Assembly: GCF_003284895.1 (NCBI RefSeq)
Contig: NZ_QMDV01000003.1
Span: 622,501-686,500 of the forward strand
Length of the DNA stretch: 64,000 nt
Source: Pontibacter arcticus
Lineage (GTDB): Bacteria > Bacteroidota > Bacteroidia > Cytophagales > Hymenobacteraceae
Direction: 5' to 3'
The notes under the pieces were generated by a model, which saw only the letters and a program-made list of their open reading frames with translations, was not told the origin of the DNA and searched no databases. The stretch's first letter is position 1; every line of letters starts with the position of its first letter. Shown piece after piece: positions 28,775 to 36,779 of this stretch. Both the position numbers and the translations under genes were made by a program.

Positions 28775-29584
28775 ATGAAAAATAAAGTAATACTGATAAC
28801 AGGCGGAAGTTCCGGTATAGGAAAAGCCTGTGCATTTGCATTTGGCAGGGCAGGAGCGAAGGTGGCTTTCTCGGGAAGAAATATGCAGGCACTCGAGCAA
28901 ACGTCACAGGAACTAACCGCAGCTGGTATTGATAACCTCCCGATTCAGGCGGATGTGAGCGTGCAGGAGCAGTGCGAGCGCATGGTGCAGGAAACGATAG
29001 CCAAGTATGGAAGTATGGATGTGCTGATCAATAACGCCGGTATTTCGATGCGGGCGCTATTTCAGGATGTGGACCTCGACGTATTGAAGCAGGTGATGGA
29101 TATTAATTTCTGGGGAACGGTGTACACGACCAAGTATGCATTGCCTTACATTCAGAATGCCAAAGGTTCTATTATTGGTATTTCGTCGGTGGCGGGTTAT
29201 CGCGGTTTACCGGCGCGTACGGGTTATTCAGCTTCCAAGTTTGCCATGCACGGTTTCCTGGAGACGCTGCGTACCGAGTTGCTATACTCTGGCGTACACG
29301 TATTGCTGGCTTGTCCGGGTTTTACGGCTTCCAATATCCGAAACACTGCTTTAGCCGCAGATGGCCGTCAGCAGGGCGAAACACCGCGCGACGAGCAGGA
29401 GATGATGAGCGCCGAAGAAGTGGCAGACCGCATCCTGAAAGCAACCATCAAGCGCAAACGCGACCTGATCATGACCACGCAGGGTAAGATGGCTGTCTGG
29501 GTTAATAAACTGCTGCCGGGTCTGGCCGATAAGCTGGTGTATAATGTGATGGCCAAAGAGAAGGATTCGCCGCTTAAGAAGTAG
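28775..29584 (+). CDS. Short-chain dehydrogenase/reductase (SDR)
   Basis: NAD(P)-dependent oxidoreductase with a Rossmann fold. The cofactor motif TGGSSGIGKA is at residues 9-18, followed by NNAGIS, the catalytic Ser in GISSVAGYRGLP and the Tyr-x-x-x-Lys pair in YSASKFAMHG. SGRN after beta-2 suggests a preference for NADP. The C-terminal part (KLLPGLADKLVYNVMAKE) may associate with a membrane, as in the DltE/YqjQ-like group. A TAGCTTTG sequence at 28739 resembles a -7 element. The substrate cannot be predicted. Confidence 0.92.
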   Translation: MKNKVILITGGSSGIGKACAFAFGRAGAKVAFSGRNMQALEQTSQELTAAGIDNLPIQADVSVQEQCERMVQETIAKYGSMDVLINNAGISMRALFQDVDLDVLKQVMDINFWGTVYTTKYALPYIQNAKGSIIGISSVAGYRGLPARTGYSASKFAMHGFLETLRTELLYSGVHVLLACPGFTASNIRNTALAADGRQQGETPRDEQEMMSAEEVADRILKATIKRKRDLIMTTQGKMAVWVNKLLPGLADKLVYNVMAKEKDSPLKK

Positions 29585-29692
29585 CCTGACAAAAGACTAT
29601 CAGACAAAGGACAAAAGATAAAGGACAAAAGATAAAGTGACCCTATATCTTGTTCAAGCAATCTTCTGTCCTTTGGTTTTTTGTCAAAGAAA
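29585..29692. repeat. GACAAARGAC-type repeat behind the SDR gene
   Basis: Several GACAAAAGA/GACAAAGGA units of about 7 bp begin three bases after the SDR stop (29588-29638), and inverted units (CTGTCCTTTGG, TTTTGTCAAAG) follow at 29668-29692. Copies of the same repeat lie behind other genes in this window. Confidence 0.65.
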
Positions 29693-29696
29693 AATA

Positions 29697-29785
29697 GATT
29701 CCTGCCGTTGTTGGTGTTTTCACCGACAACTAAACGTTAGCCTACTTGTGCTTGCTGGTGAAAACACACAGCAAGGGCAGGAATC
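29697..29785 (+). repeat. Dispersed hairpin element, copy 1
   Basis: An 89-bp element bounded by GATTCCTGCC and its exact complement GGCAGGAATC. Inside, GGTGTTTTCACC faces GGTGAAAACAC. Related copies lie at 49302 (same orientation) and 52754 (inverted). No reading frame is inside. Confidence 0.8.
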
Positions 29786-29862
29786 ATTAGTTTTTCAAAA
29801 GCCTGAGCAACTTTAAGAATTCGGTCCTTTATCTAAAAGTTAAAAATGCCTTTGTCAAAAAA

Positions 29863-30603
29863 TTACCTGGGCAGTTCCAGCAGGTTGCTTTTACGGATAT
29901 ACGCCTGCTTTCCTTTCCATTCAATTTCGAACCAGATGTCCTGCTCGCCGGTGATGGGTACTTTATGGCCCTCCGATGCCGTAGCCAACCAGGTAGCGCC
30001 CGCAGCTGGTGCCGACATAATTGCTACCTGATTTTGCCTGATAATACCCGCATGACCCAGGTTCAGGAAATTGATATAGTAAGCGATCAGGAGCAGGTAA
30101 AGTATAAACCCGATCTTAAAACTGCTGCTGAACTTTTGCCCTTTGCGCCAACTGAAAAACATAATGGTTGCCGTTACAACCGCCACCAGCAACATAATCT
30201 CTAAAATGCGCATGTAATATTTATTCAGCTGGGTCTTAAAAAACTGCAGGTCGTTGTATTCGTAGCCCGACAGGCGGTGGGTCTGGGCAAGTTCTTCCAT
30301 CTTTTTGAGCACCGATCGGCTGGGAACTTTAGCATAAAAAAGATGGAGATAATACATCGCGCCCGTATAATCCCGGAAACCTTCCCGGATATATGCCATC
30401 TTTAATAGCATCTGTGGCGAGTAAAGTTGGTTTTCTTTAAGAATCTGTTCGTACTCCTGAAAAGCTTCCGTATAATGCTGTTTAAGAAATAAAGAATCTG
30501 CTTTAACCAGTGTTACAATAGGAGCCTGACTATAAGCTGGTTCTGAAAATGTAAATAAAAAAGTGATCAGAAAGACACTTATTTTGAACCAAAGGTTTTG
30601 CAT
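29863..30603 (-). CDS. TPR / two-TM / SH3 membrane protein (BatE-like layout)
   Basis: Residues 1-26 are a signal peptide. About 35-105 are TPR-like helices (LFLKQHYTEAFQEYEQILKE). Two membrane helices follow (ILEIMLLVAVVTATIMFF and IGFILYLLLIAYYINFL), and the C-terminus is a bacterial SH3-type domain (QNQVAIMSAPAAGATWLATA to IEWKGKQAYIRKSNLLELP). The order resembles BatE of the Bacteroidota aerotolerance cluster, but no bat or MoxR gene is adjacent, so I call only the architecture. The SH3 domain may bind peptidoglycan or protein partners. The stop codon is bordered by an inverted GACAAA unit. Confidence 0.75.
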   Translation of the reverse strand: MQNLWFKISVFLITFLFTFSEPAYSQAPIVTLVKADSLFLKQHYTEAFQEYEQILKENQLYSPQMLLKMAYIREGFRDYTGAMYYLHLFYAKVPSRSVLKKMEELAQTHRLSGYEYNDLQFFKTQLNKYYMRILEIMLLVAVVTATIMFFSWRKGQKFSSSFKIGFILYLLLIAYYINFLNLGHAGIIRQNQVAIMSAPAAGATWLATASEGHKVPITGEQDIWFEIEWKGKQAYIRKSNLLELPR

Positions 30604-30627
30604 TTAAAAAGATAGCTGTTACTTTTG
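30596..30627 (+). promoter_or_regulatory. Promoter of the first tRNA-Lys
   Basis: TTTTG (30596-30600), a 19-bp spacer and TACTTTTG (30620-30627), a close match to the Bacteroidota -33/-7 consensus. It overlaps the start of the divergent TPR-SH3 gene. Confidence 0.75.
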
Positions 30628-30672
30628 CATCGCAATTAAGGGAAACGCCCCTGATAAAGCAAGTTAGTAAAA

Positions 30673-30745
30673 GATTCTGTAGCTCAGCTGGTAGAGCAAT
30701 ACACTTTTAATGTATGGGTCCTGGGTTCGAATCCCAGCGGGATCA
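30673..30745 (+). tRNA. tRNA-Lys (anticodon UUU), copy 1
   Basis: A 73-nt cloverleaf with acceptor GATTCTG/CGGGATC, D-arm GCTCAGCTGGTAGAGC, anticodon stem-loop ATACA-CTTTTAA-TGTAT and T-arm CTGGG-TTCGAAT-CCCAG. CCA is not encoded. It is identical to the copy at 30882. Confidence 0.96.
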
Positions 30746-30822
30746 CTAATAGAGATAGAAAACCAAAGAAGCACCTGGCTTTTATCTTTACAATCGGAGT
30801 ACACAGGTTTTGAAAATTTTAT

Positions 30823-30853
30823 TTTGTCATTTAAAATAAAATTTCTACTTTTG
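30823..30853 (+). promoter_or_regulatory. Promoter of the second tRNA-Lys
   Basis: TTTG (30823-30826), a 19-bp spacer and TACTTTTG (30846-30853). The second copy is therefore not just a read-through product of the first. Confidence 0.75.
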
Positions 30854-30881
30854 CCCTCCCAAGTTACTAACAAAAAGTACC

Positions 30882-30954
30882 GATTCTGTAGCTCAGCTGG
30901 TAGAGCAATACACTTTTAATGTATGGGTCCTGGGTTCGAATCCCAGCGGGATCA
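30882..30954 (+). tRNA. tRNA-Lys (anticodon UUU), copy 2
   Basis: Identical over all 73 nt to the copy 209 bp upstream, with its own promoter and a terminator immediately after. Confidence 0.96.
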
Positions 30955-30959
30955 CAAAG

Positions 30960-30990
30960 AAAAAGCCACTCCTTTCGGGTGGCTTTTTTG
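30960..30990 (+). terminator. Terminator of the tRNA-Lys pair
   Basis: AAAAAGCCAC pairs with GTGGCTTTTT, followed by T and a further T-run (GTTTTTTAT). Confidence 0.88.
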
Positions 30991-31017
30991 TTTTTTATAC
31001 TTTCCTGTTTTGTAGCA

Positions 31018-32382
31018 TCAGGTATTACTTTTAAACAGCGTTTCGAAGAGCTTATACTTGTACACCGGGTATTCTTTCATCACAGCGAAAAAAGCAAAAT
31101 ATGTACCGGCCAGCAGCAAGGGGTACATCAAGTATAAAACAGGGTGCAGCAACGGCAGAAACAACATCCCGAAAAGGGCGATGGCTATAAAGTTATAAAG
31201 ATAAGAGGCCTTTGCATCAAAACTAAACACACCACCTTTCACGGCTTTCGGGCTGATGATGGAAGCGATGATACCAAACGGCGTTAAAATAAGGACAGCG
31301 CTCACATACAGGCTTACAATAAAGGCTGCATGCTCATGGTTAAAGAAGGCAGTGTATAGCAAAGTAAGGATAACATCCAGCAACAGGGGCATCCAGAGGG
31401 GCAGCAGGCTTGCTTTTACAAACGCCTTAATACTTCCGCTTGTCCGCTCTACAGTGAGCCACAGGTTGCGGTAAAAGCCCCATATATTGTTGAACACATA
31501 CGAGTAGATCACGATAGGCCCTACAAACAGCCACAAAGTAACGGCATAATCAAAAATATGGCTGCCCTTCTGTGTAACCGAGAAAGCATCAATCGCCAGG
31601 AAAAAGCCTTTAAACACCAGCCCGAACACCAGCATCTGTTTGGCCAGTTTATGGTTTTTGAACAGGCGCCAGCCCAGGCTACGGCGGCTGTCCTGGCTGT
31701 ATGTTACGGTACGCTTGCGTGGTTCGGCGGCGGCCAGCTCTAAAAAGTAATTTGACGCGATAAAAAAGCCCAAAGCCACCAGGTGTGCGATCAGCAGCAG
31801 CCAATCTTCAGTGTCTGGCCTAAACATGGGTTGCTGTGCCTGCAAGGCTACAAATACGGCAGCCATAACAGCTGCCGTACTAAAGTGGCGGCTTGTCCAG
31901 TGCACCTTCCGCTCTACAAATACCTGCAACGAGCGCAGTGTTACATGCGCTGTTAGCAATACAAGTATACTTTGCAGGAAATATATAAATGTGTACTCCG
32001 GCGACATCAGCCACAGGAAAAACAAGAAATTGAGCAAAATAAAATAGAACGGCGAAACAAGTTCTACCACAAGCTCAGTCCGGAATTTTACAACCGGCCT
32101 GACGGGAAATATACGCTGTATAATCTCGATCTTAGGAACATAAGCCGGGAAAAAGCCTTTCAGGATGATGAGTGCAAGTATAAACAGGTTTGCATATTCC
32201 AGCATCAGTACGGGCGTAGGCCCTGCGTCGGTTTTATGCGACTCCAGCATTACAAAAGAAAAAAGCCAGCTGTAGAAGTAGGCCAGTACAATGCCGAAAG
32301 CCAGCATCAGGAAACGCTGCGTCTTTTTCTGCCGGAACTGGCTAACCAGCCGTACACGGCACGCATATAAGATTAACTCCAT
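31018..32382 (-). CDS. ABC-exporter membrane subunit (DUF5687-like)
   Basis: A 454-residue polytopic membrane protein with about ten to twelve predicted hydrophobic segments (RFLMLAFGIVLAYFYSWLF, LLLIAHLVALGFFIA, LLPLWMPLLLDVILTLLY). It starts 9 bp after the stop of an ABC ATPase gene, so the two almost certainly form one transporter. It resembles Bacteroidota permeases annotated DUF5687, although I cannot confirm the family without a search. No periplasmic binding protein is present, which points to export or membrane remodelling rather than import. The substrate is unknown. Confidence 0.8.
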   Translation of the reverse strand: MELILYACRVRLVSQFRQKKTQRFLMLAFGIVLAYFYSWLFSFVMLESHKTDAGPTPVLMLEYANLFILALIILKGFFPAYVPKIEIIQRIFPVRPVVKFRTELVVELVSPFYFILLNFLFFLWLMSPEYTFIYFLQSILVLLTAHVTLRSLQVFVERKVHWTSRHFSTAAVMAAVFVALQAQQPMFRPDTEDWLLLIAHLVALGFFIASNYFLELAAAEPRKRTVTYSQDSRRSLGWRLFKNHKLAKQMLVFGLVFKGFFLAIDAFSVTQKGSHIFDYAVTLWLFVGPIVIYSYVFNNIWGFYRNLWLTVERTSGSIKAFVKASLLPLWMPLLLDVILTLLYTAFFNHEHAAFIVSLYVSAVLILTPFGIIASIISPKAVKGGVFSFDAKASYLYNFIAIALFGMLFLPLLHPVLYLMYPLLLAGTYFAFFAVMKEYPVYKYKLFETLFKSNT

Positions 32383-32391
32383 GGTATAAAC

Positions 32392-33150
32392 TTAGGTAAG
32401 CATCCAGTCGATGTTCGCTTCCGGGTTGTGGTGCGGCAACAGCAACTGGAACAAGGCCTGGTCAATCAGGTTCTTTCCGTTCATAGTAAATTCTTCTACC
32501 GACCCGTTGTACATCATCTGCCCGTCATTCAGAACGCCAATGTGCGTAGCCACGCGCTCCACATAATTCAGGTCATGCGACGAGATGAGGATAATACGGT
32601 TAGCGTTGCGGTAGCTGCGGATAAGTTGCACTAAAAGCTGTGCGGCAATTGGGTCGAGGCCCGTGAAAGGCTCATCTAAAAGCAGTACATCGGGTTTGTG
32701 AAGTATGGCGGCAGCAATGCCAACTTTCTTTTTCATGCCGGTAGAGTAGCCTGCCATGTTCTTTTGCAGCGATTCCTGGTCCGAGAAAAAGTATTTGGTT
32801 AAGCTGCTGATGCGCTCGTTTGCCTCGGCAGTTGGCAGGCGGTAAAGTTTCGCTACAAAGTTGAGGTACTCCAGGCCGGTAAATTCTTCGATCAGTGGGT
32901 TGTCTTCGCAAAGTGCGCCCAGGTTCTGCTTTATTTCGTAGCCGTGCTGGCTGTAATTTTTATCTAAAAGGTTAACTGACCCTGCATCGGGCTTCACCAA
33001 GTCTAAAATACAATTCAGGAAAGTGCTTTTGCCAACCCCGTTCTTACCGAGCAAACAGTAGCACTGGCCTTTTTCTATCGTTAAATTAAGCTCCTGCAAT
33101 ACAGGTTTTTTGCCGTAGGTTTTAGATAATCCCTTTATTTTGATGCTCAT
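32392..33150 (-). CDS. ABC transporter ATP-binding protein
   Basis: Powers the adjacent membrane subunit. Walker A LLGKNGVGKSTFLN, Q-loop region LGALCEDNPLIEEFTG, signature YSTGMKKKVGIAAA (a variant of LSGGQ usual in CcmA/NatA-type exporters), Walker B VLLLDEPFTGLDP and H-loop ISSHDLNYVE are all present. The length of 252 residues is typical. It is the first gene of a two-gene operon. Confidence 0.95.
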   Translation of the reverse strand: MSIKIKGLSKTYGKKPVLQELNLTIEKGQCYCLLGKNGVGKSTFLNCILDLVKPDAGSVNLLDKNYSQHGYEIKQNLGALCEDNPLIEEFTGLEYLNFVAKLYRLPTAEANERISSLTKYFFSDQESLQKNMAGYSTGMKKKVGIAAAILHKPDVLLLDEPFTGLDPIAAQLLVQLIRSYRNANRIILISSHDLNYVERVATHIGVLNDGQMMYNGSVEEFTMNGKNLIDQALFQLLLPHHNPEANIDWMLT

Positions 33151-33428
33151 ACAGTTTCCGGTTCGGTGTGGCAGTATGTAAAAGTGCTACTTAGTATATA
33201 ATCAGGAACCAGGTATAAATGTTCAGAAACTGAAGAGGTTAGCAGCAAGTATAAACGCTGATTTACACATCGGATAACCATTCTAAGTACCGGGTTAGTT
33301 ACAGGGAGTAACATCACGATAACAACATAAGGTTCTGTAATATCCTTTTAAAATTTAAATTTATTGAGGCATCTATACTTTCGGACACCAGGATAAGCAA
33401 CTTATTTTCCGGAAGCAGCAGTTAGTGG

Positions 33429-33459
33429 TTGCATATATCGTTTGGGGTATCTACTTTTG
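33429..33459 (+). promoter_or_regulatory. Promoter of tRNA-Leu(GAG)
   Basis: TTG (33429-33431), a 20-bp spacer and TACTTTTG (33452-33459), 16 bp before the tRNA. The rest of the gap from 33151 to 33428 contains two AAGTATA copies and nothing else I recognise. Confidence 0.7.
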
Positions 33460-33475
33460 CATTCACATGTTACCT

Positions 33476-33557
33476 GCGCACGTGGTGAAACTGGTAGACA
33501 CGCCATCTTGAGGGGGTGGTGCCTTCGGGTGTGGGAGTTCGAATCTCCCCGCGCGCA
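33476..33557 (+). tRNA. tRNA-Leu (anticodon GAG)
   Basis: An 82-nt class II tRNA: acceptor GCGCACG/CGCGCGC (one A:C mismatch), D-arm GAAACTGGTAGACAC, anticodon stem-loop CCATC-TTGAGGG-GGTGG, variable arm TGCCTTCGGGTG and T-arm GGGAG-TTCGAAT-CTCCC. CCA is not encoded. Confidence 0.93.
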
Positions 33558-33562
33558 CAAAC

Positions 33563-33594
33563 AAAAAGCTCTATTCTAACGGATAGGGCTTTTT
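33563..33594 (+). terminator. Terminator of tRNA-Leu(GAG)
   Basis: AAAAAGCTCTAT pairs with ATAGGGCTTTTT (one G:T pair) directly behind the tRNA. Confidence 0.82.
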
Positions 33595-33658
33595 GCGTTT
33601 TAAGGCGGTTTTATACTTTGTATTTCTGATTACAAAGGGAGTAAATCAGTGACCAGTT

Positions 33659-35230
33659 TTAATGCAGCCGTTCGAAGGGGTTTTCGGGCTTTACAAGTAT
33701 AACTTTTTCACGGTCTACGGCTACGGAGCCAGGCGCAGCACCTTTTGGTTTGCGCACATACTTTTTGGGCGTATACAGCACAGGGCAAAGCGAATCGGTT
33801 TTGCGTTTGCTGTAATAGGCGGCAAGCTGGGCTGCTTTTTCGAGTACAGTGGCAGGGATGGTTTTGCCAGCCTTTTGTTTGATCACCACATGCGAGCCGG
33901 ACACATCTTTGGCATGGAGCCATAAATCATCTTTGTGCGTATGGCGTTGCGTGAGCAGGTCGTTGTTTTTGGCGCTTTTGCCAACCAGTATCTTAAAGCC
34001 TTCGGCCTCAAACACCCGGAACGGAATTTCCTGCTGCGCCTGCTGCTTCTGGGAAAGCAAATGTTCATACTCGCGCTGGTATGCTTTCATTTGCTTGAAA
34101 TCTTTCACTTCTGCCAAAGCCTGCAGGGCATCCTCCAGAACAATCACTTCCTCCAGTTTCCGCTCTGCTTTTTCGGCCAGCTGGGTTACTTCTACGTGCT
34201 GGTTTTTGGCTTTCCGGTAAAGGCGTTCGGCGAATTTCTGCGGCGTTTCGCTTTCTTTTAAAGTATAAATCCGGTTTTGATCGGTGTAAAAATCATAGAG
34301 TTCTACCTGCCTGGCCCGGGCCGGAATGTTGGTGAGGTTGGCCATGATCACGTCGGCGTTCTGGCGGTACGAGCGGTCGTGGCGCAGCTCCTGCAGTTTG
34401 GTTTCGGTTTGCTGCAGGATGGTTTGCGTAACCTGCAGTTTCCTGGAAAGAAGCTGGCTGGCCTGCTCATACTGTTGTTGGAATCCGGTTTCAGCTAAAT
34501 AATAGCGGGTATAAGCGTTTAAGGCCTCCAGCGGATGCGCAAAAGTATGTTCTACCGTGCCTAACTCCAAAAGCGAGAGCCGTAACTTCCCGTTTAGGCG
34601 GATGATGTAATACTGGGTTGGTGCTTCTAAAATATCGAGCAAGGCTTGTACAAGTTCCCATTGCTGTTCCAGGTCGAGCTGGCTGTAGCGCTGCTCTTGC
34701 AAGTATAAATTCGGCAACTCCCCGAAGGTTGGGTAAAGTTTGCGCAGATCGCCGCCAGCGGCTACAAAGGCTTCGTAATGCTGCGGAATGGCCCGGTCAA
34801 GCTGCTCAGGGTCCAGGTCGGCGTCGCTGCCGAATTTGTTCTGAAAAAGCTCAGGTGGCTCGCCGTTCTGGTAAAATATCACGTTAGAGCGATTTCCGAA
34901 TAACTTGAACAGTAGTTGCATGCCTCCCGAAAGCCGGAGGTAAAAGCTGCGCTCGTTCAGGTGCTGCACTACATCCTCCACGGTATGGCCCTGCATATCC
35001 TCAAGCAGATCCACGCTGTTGGCCCTTGCCCTGTTAAATACATCCGGAAAAGAAAGCGAACTAAAGCGTGAAGTAAGTAGTGCACGGATATAGAATTCCT
35101 GGTGCTGACCGGCAAAACCAAGTATAAGTTCGTCTTTGTTCTGGCTGAAGGCTGTGACGATCTTTTTGCCAAGTAAGGCAGGTTTTAGTGCCTCCGAAAG
35201 CTGCCGTATAAAGTAGTAGTTCTGATGCAC
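33659..35230 (-). CDS. rqcH: NFACT-family RqcH-like ribosome quality control protein
   Basis: Homologues bind split 50S subunits carrying stalled peptidyl-tRNA and add alanine tails that mark the chain for degradation. Order of domains: NFACT-N (about residues 1-200) with LFKLFGNRSNVIFY near 107-120, corresponding to the family's G-R-x-S-N region; a long coiled coil (about 270-400); and the NFACT-R domain with DLWLHAKDVSGSHVVIK (about 445-461) and PKKYVRKPKGAAPGSV. At 523 residues it is close to bacterial homologues. Old names include fibronectin-binding protein. The gene stands alone behind tRNA-Leu on the opposite strand. Confidence 0.88.
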   Translation of the reverse strand: MHQNYYFIRQLSEALKPALLGKKIVTAFSQNKDELILGFAGQHQEFYIRALLTSRFSSLSFPDVFNRARANSVDLLEDMQGHTVEDVVQHLNERSFYLRLSGGMQLLFKLFGNRSNVIFYQNGEPPELFQNKFGSDADLDPEQLDRAIPQHYEAFVAAGGDLRKLYPTFGELPNLYLQEQRYSQLDLEQQWELVQALLDILEAPTQYYIIRLNGKLRLSLLELGTVEHTFAHPLEALNAYTRYYLAETGFQQQYEQASQLLSRKLQVTQTILQQTETKLQELRHDRSYRQNADVIMANLTNIPARARQVELYDFYTDQNRIYTLKESETPQKFAERLYRKAKNQHVEVTQLAEKAERKLEEVIVLEDALQALAEVKDFKQMKAYQREYEHLLSQKQQAQQEIPFRVFEAEGFKILVGKSAKNNDLLTQRHTHKDDLWLHAKDVSGSHVVIKQKAGKTIPATVLEKAAQLAAYYSKRKTDSLCPVLYTPKKYVRKPKGAAPGSVAVDREKVILVKPENPFERLH

Positions 35231-35238
35231 TTTTTTAG

Positions 35239-35278
35239 AATTACGAATTACGAATTACGAATTACGAATTACGAATTT
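35239..35278 (+). repeat. Tandem GAATTAC array
   Basis: Five perfect tandem copies of the heptamer GAATTAC (35239-35273) and a partial sixth, just upstream of the rqcH start. A related degenerate stretch lies near 61300. Confidence 0.85.
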
Positions 35279-35342
35279 TCGGGATTGAACAAAATGAAAG
35301 TATAAATGCGAATAGATTAATTCATAATTCGGCACTCGTAAC

Positions 35343-36104
35343 TCATAACTCCAATTGTAGCCCGTCATAGGCCAGGCGTATAAAATCGGGGAGTTCTAGT
35401 TCTACTTCGCGGTGCTGGCCAAGCAGGTGGCTGATGTGGGTCAGGTATGCACGTTCGGGCTGCAATTCTTCCAGCAGGTTTACGGCTTCCTGCAACGAGA
35501 AGTGGGAGATGTGCGGTTCTTTGCGCAGAGCATTCAGCACCACAACTTTAGAGCCCCGTATCTTTTGCTTTTCCTCTTTTGAGATCTTGTTGGCATCCGT
35601 GATATAGGTGAAATCGCCTACCCGGAAACCAAGTATAGGCAGCTTGTAATGATCCACCCGGATCGGGATAAACGGCACACCTTCCACTTTAAAAGGAGCT
35701 GTACTGATGGGGTTTAGTTCTACCTTCGGGATACCGGGATATTTGAAATCGGCAAAAATATAAGCAAACTCTCGTTGCAGCTGGTCCAGTACGCGCTGTT
35801 CAGCAAAGAGCGGCATATCCTTGTTCTGGGTAAAATTATAGGCACGTATATCATCCAGGCCGGCGGTGTGGTCTTTGTGCTCATGGGTAAAAACCAGCGC
35901 ATCCAGCGTTTTAATGCGCTCGCGCAGCACCTGTTGCCTGAAATCGGGGCCCGAATCGATGATGATACTTTTGCCGTTTACCTGCAAATGCACCGATACG
36001 CGCAGACGTTTATCGCGGTAATCCACAGAACGACAAACCTCGCAGTCACACCCGATAACGGGTACGCCCTGCGAGGTGCCAGTGCCTAGAAATGTTACTT
36101 TCAA
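35343..36104 (-). CDS. PhnP-like metallo-beta-lactamase-fold hydrolase
   Basis: A 253-residue metal-dependent hydrolase of the PhnP/RNase Z branch. It starts MKVTFLGTGTSQGVP, has the cysteine cluster GCDCEVCRS (Cys19, 21, 24) that in PhnP holds a structural zinc, the metal motif THEHKDH (residues 73-79), and downstream His ligands in RVDHYKLP and YLTHISHLLG. PhnP cleaves cyclic phosphodiesters, and the activity here is unproven. The start is TTG directly after the stop (TAA) of the 90-residue gene, so translation is coupled. It is the fourth gene of a signalling operon and no phn genes are nearby. Confidence 0.87.
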   Translation of the reverse strand: MKVTFLGTGTSQGVPVIGCDCEVCRSVDYRDKRLRVSVHLQVNGKSIIIDSGPDFRQQVLRERIKTLDALVFTHEHKDHTAGLDDIRAYNFTQNKDMPLFAEQRVLDQLQREFAYIFADFKYPGIPKVELNPISTAPFKVEGVPFIPIRVDHYKLPILGFRVGDFTYITDANKISKEEKQKIRGSKVVVLNALRKEPHISHFSLQEAVNLLEELQPERAYLTHISHLLGQHREVELELPDFIRLAYDGLQLEL

Positions 36105-36377
36105 TTAATTCTGATTGAGGTTACGGATTTCCTGGTAGAGTTGTCTGTTCTTGCTGCTCAGGAGTGTTTCATCCACCGAAATAGTTCTCAGGATATCGTA
36201 CAGGCAGTTTATTTTGCCCTCCAGGCTGTAATATTTGTTTACTACAGCCACCTTCATATCCTTCAGCAAACAGTATCCGGCTTTAAAATTGCCCTTCTCG
36301 TAGCGCAATACAAAATCCGACTCTGCAAAAATATCCTCAAGTTTGTTTAAAAATGGTCGAGTATACTTTAGCTCCAT
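36105..36377 (-). CDS. Hypothetical protein, 90 aa, in a phosphorelay operon
   Basis: I do not recognise it. The protein is soluble with alternating charged and hydrophobic segments (FLNKLEDIFAESDFVLRYEK, AVVNKYYSLEGKINCLYDIL), no signal peptide and two cysteines. Its ATG directly follows the TAG of the CheY-like gene and its TAA directly precedes the start of the PhnP-like gene. This tight packing suggests equal expression and a functional link, perhaps as an adaptor in the relay. That is inference from position only. Confidence 0.75.
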   Translation of the reverse strand: MELKYTRPFLNKLEDIFAESDFVLRYEKGNFKAGYCLLKDMKVAVVNKYYSLEGKINCLYDILRTISVDETLLSSKNRQLYQEIRNLNQN

Positions 36378-36764
36378 CTATTCCTTTTCTACTGTGTATT
36401 TTTTTACGGTCTGTACCAGCATGTCGAAATCAAGCGGCTTTGGCAGGTAGTCGTTAATGCCGGCTTCCTTAAAATCTTCCATGGAGTAGTTGTTTGCATT
36501 ACCGGTTACGGCAATGATCGGAATACCAGCAATGGTCTTGTTCTCGTGCGCTCTTATCTCGCGGGTGCAATCCATGCCATTCTTTACCGGGATATTCAAA
36601 TCCATCAGAATAGCATCTATCTTATGCGCTTCTACCTGCTTCAGAACTTCGCCGCCGTTTTTGGCCGTCAGGATCTTGTAGTTCTGTAATTCCAGGATCT
36701 TCTTTGTCAAATTCAGGATCACAGAGCTATCTTCTGCAATCAGGATCGTTTTATTTTCTGCCAT
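36378..36764 (-). CDS. Single-domain response regulator (CheY-like)
   Basis: A 128-residue receiver domain without an output domain. The acidic pair is ED at residues 11-12, the phosphoacceptor Asp55 is in AILMDLNIP, the switch Thr is in AVTGN, and the conserved Lys109 is in YLPKPLDFD. It lies 15 bp after the hybrid kinase gene, whose C-terminal Hpt domain could pass phosphate to it. As it has no DNA-binding domain, the output must be by protein contact, possibly through the two genes that follow without any gap. Confidence 0.93.
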   Translation of the reverse strand: MAENKTILIAEDSSVILNLTKKILELQNYKILTAKNGGEVLKQVEAHKIDAILMDLNIPVKNGMDCTREIRAHENKTIAGIPIIAVTGNANNYSMEDFKEAGINDYLPKPLDFDMLVQTVKKYTVEKE

Positions 36765-36779
36765 ATAGGTTGAGGGTTG

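Noticed and set aside
29585..29692. Possible CRISPR array in the GACAAA repeats
   Set aside because: Units are about 7 bp and contiguous, with no unique spacers and no cas genes.
30710..31137. Two small plus-strand frames starting MYGSWVRIPAGS
   Set aside because: Both begin inside the two identical tRNA-Lys genes and are artefacts of the tRNA sequence.
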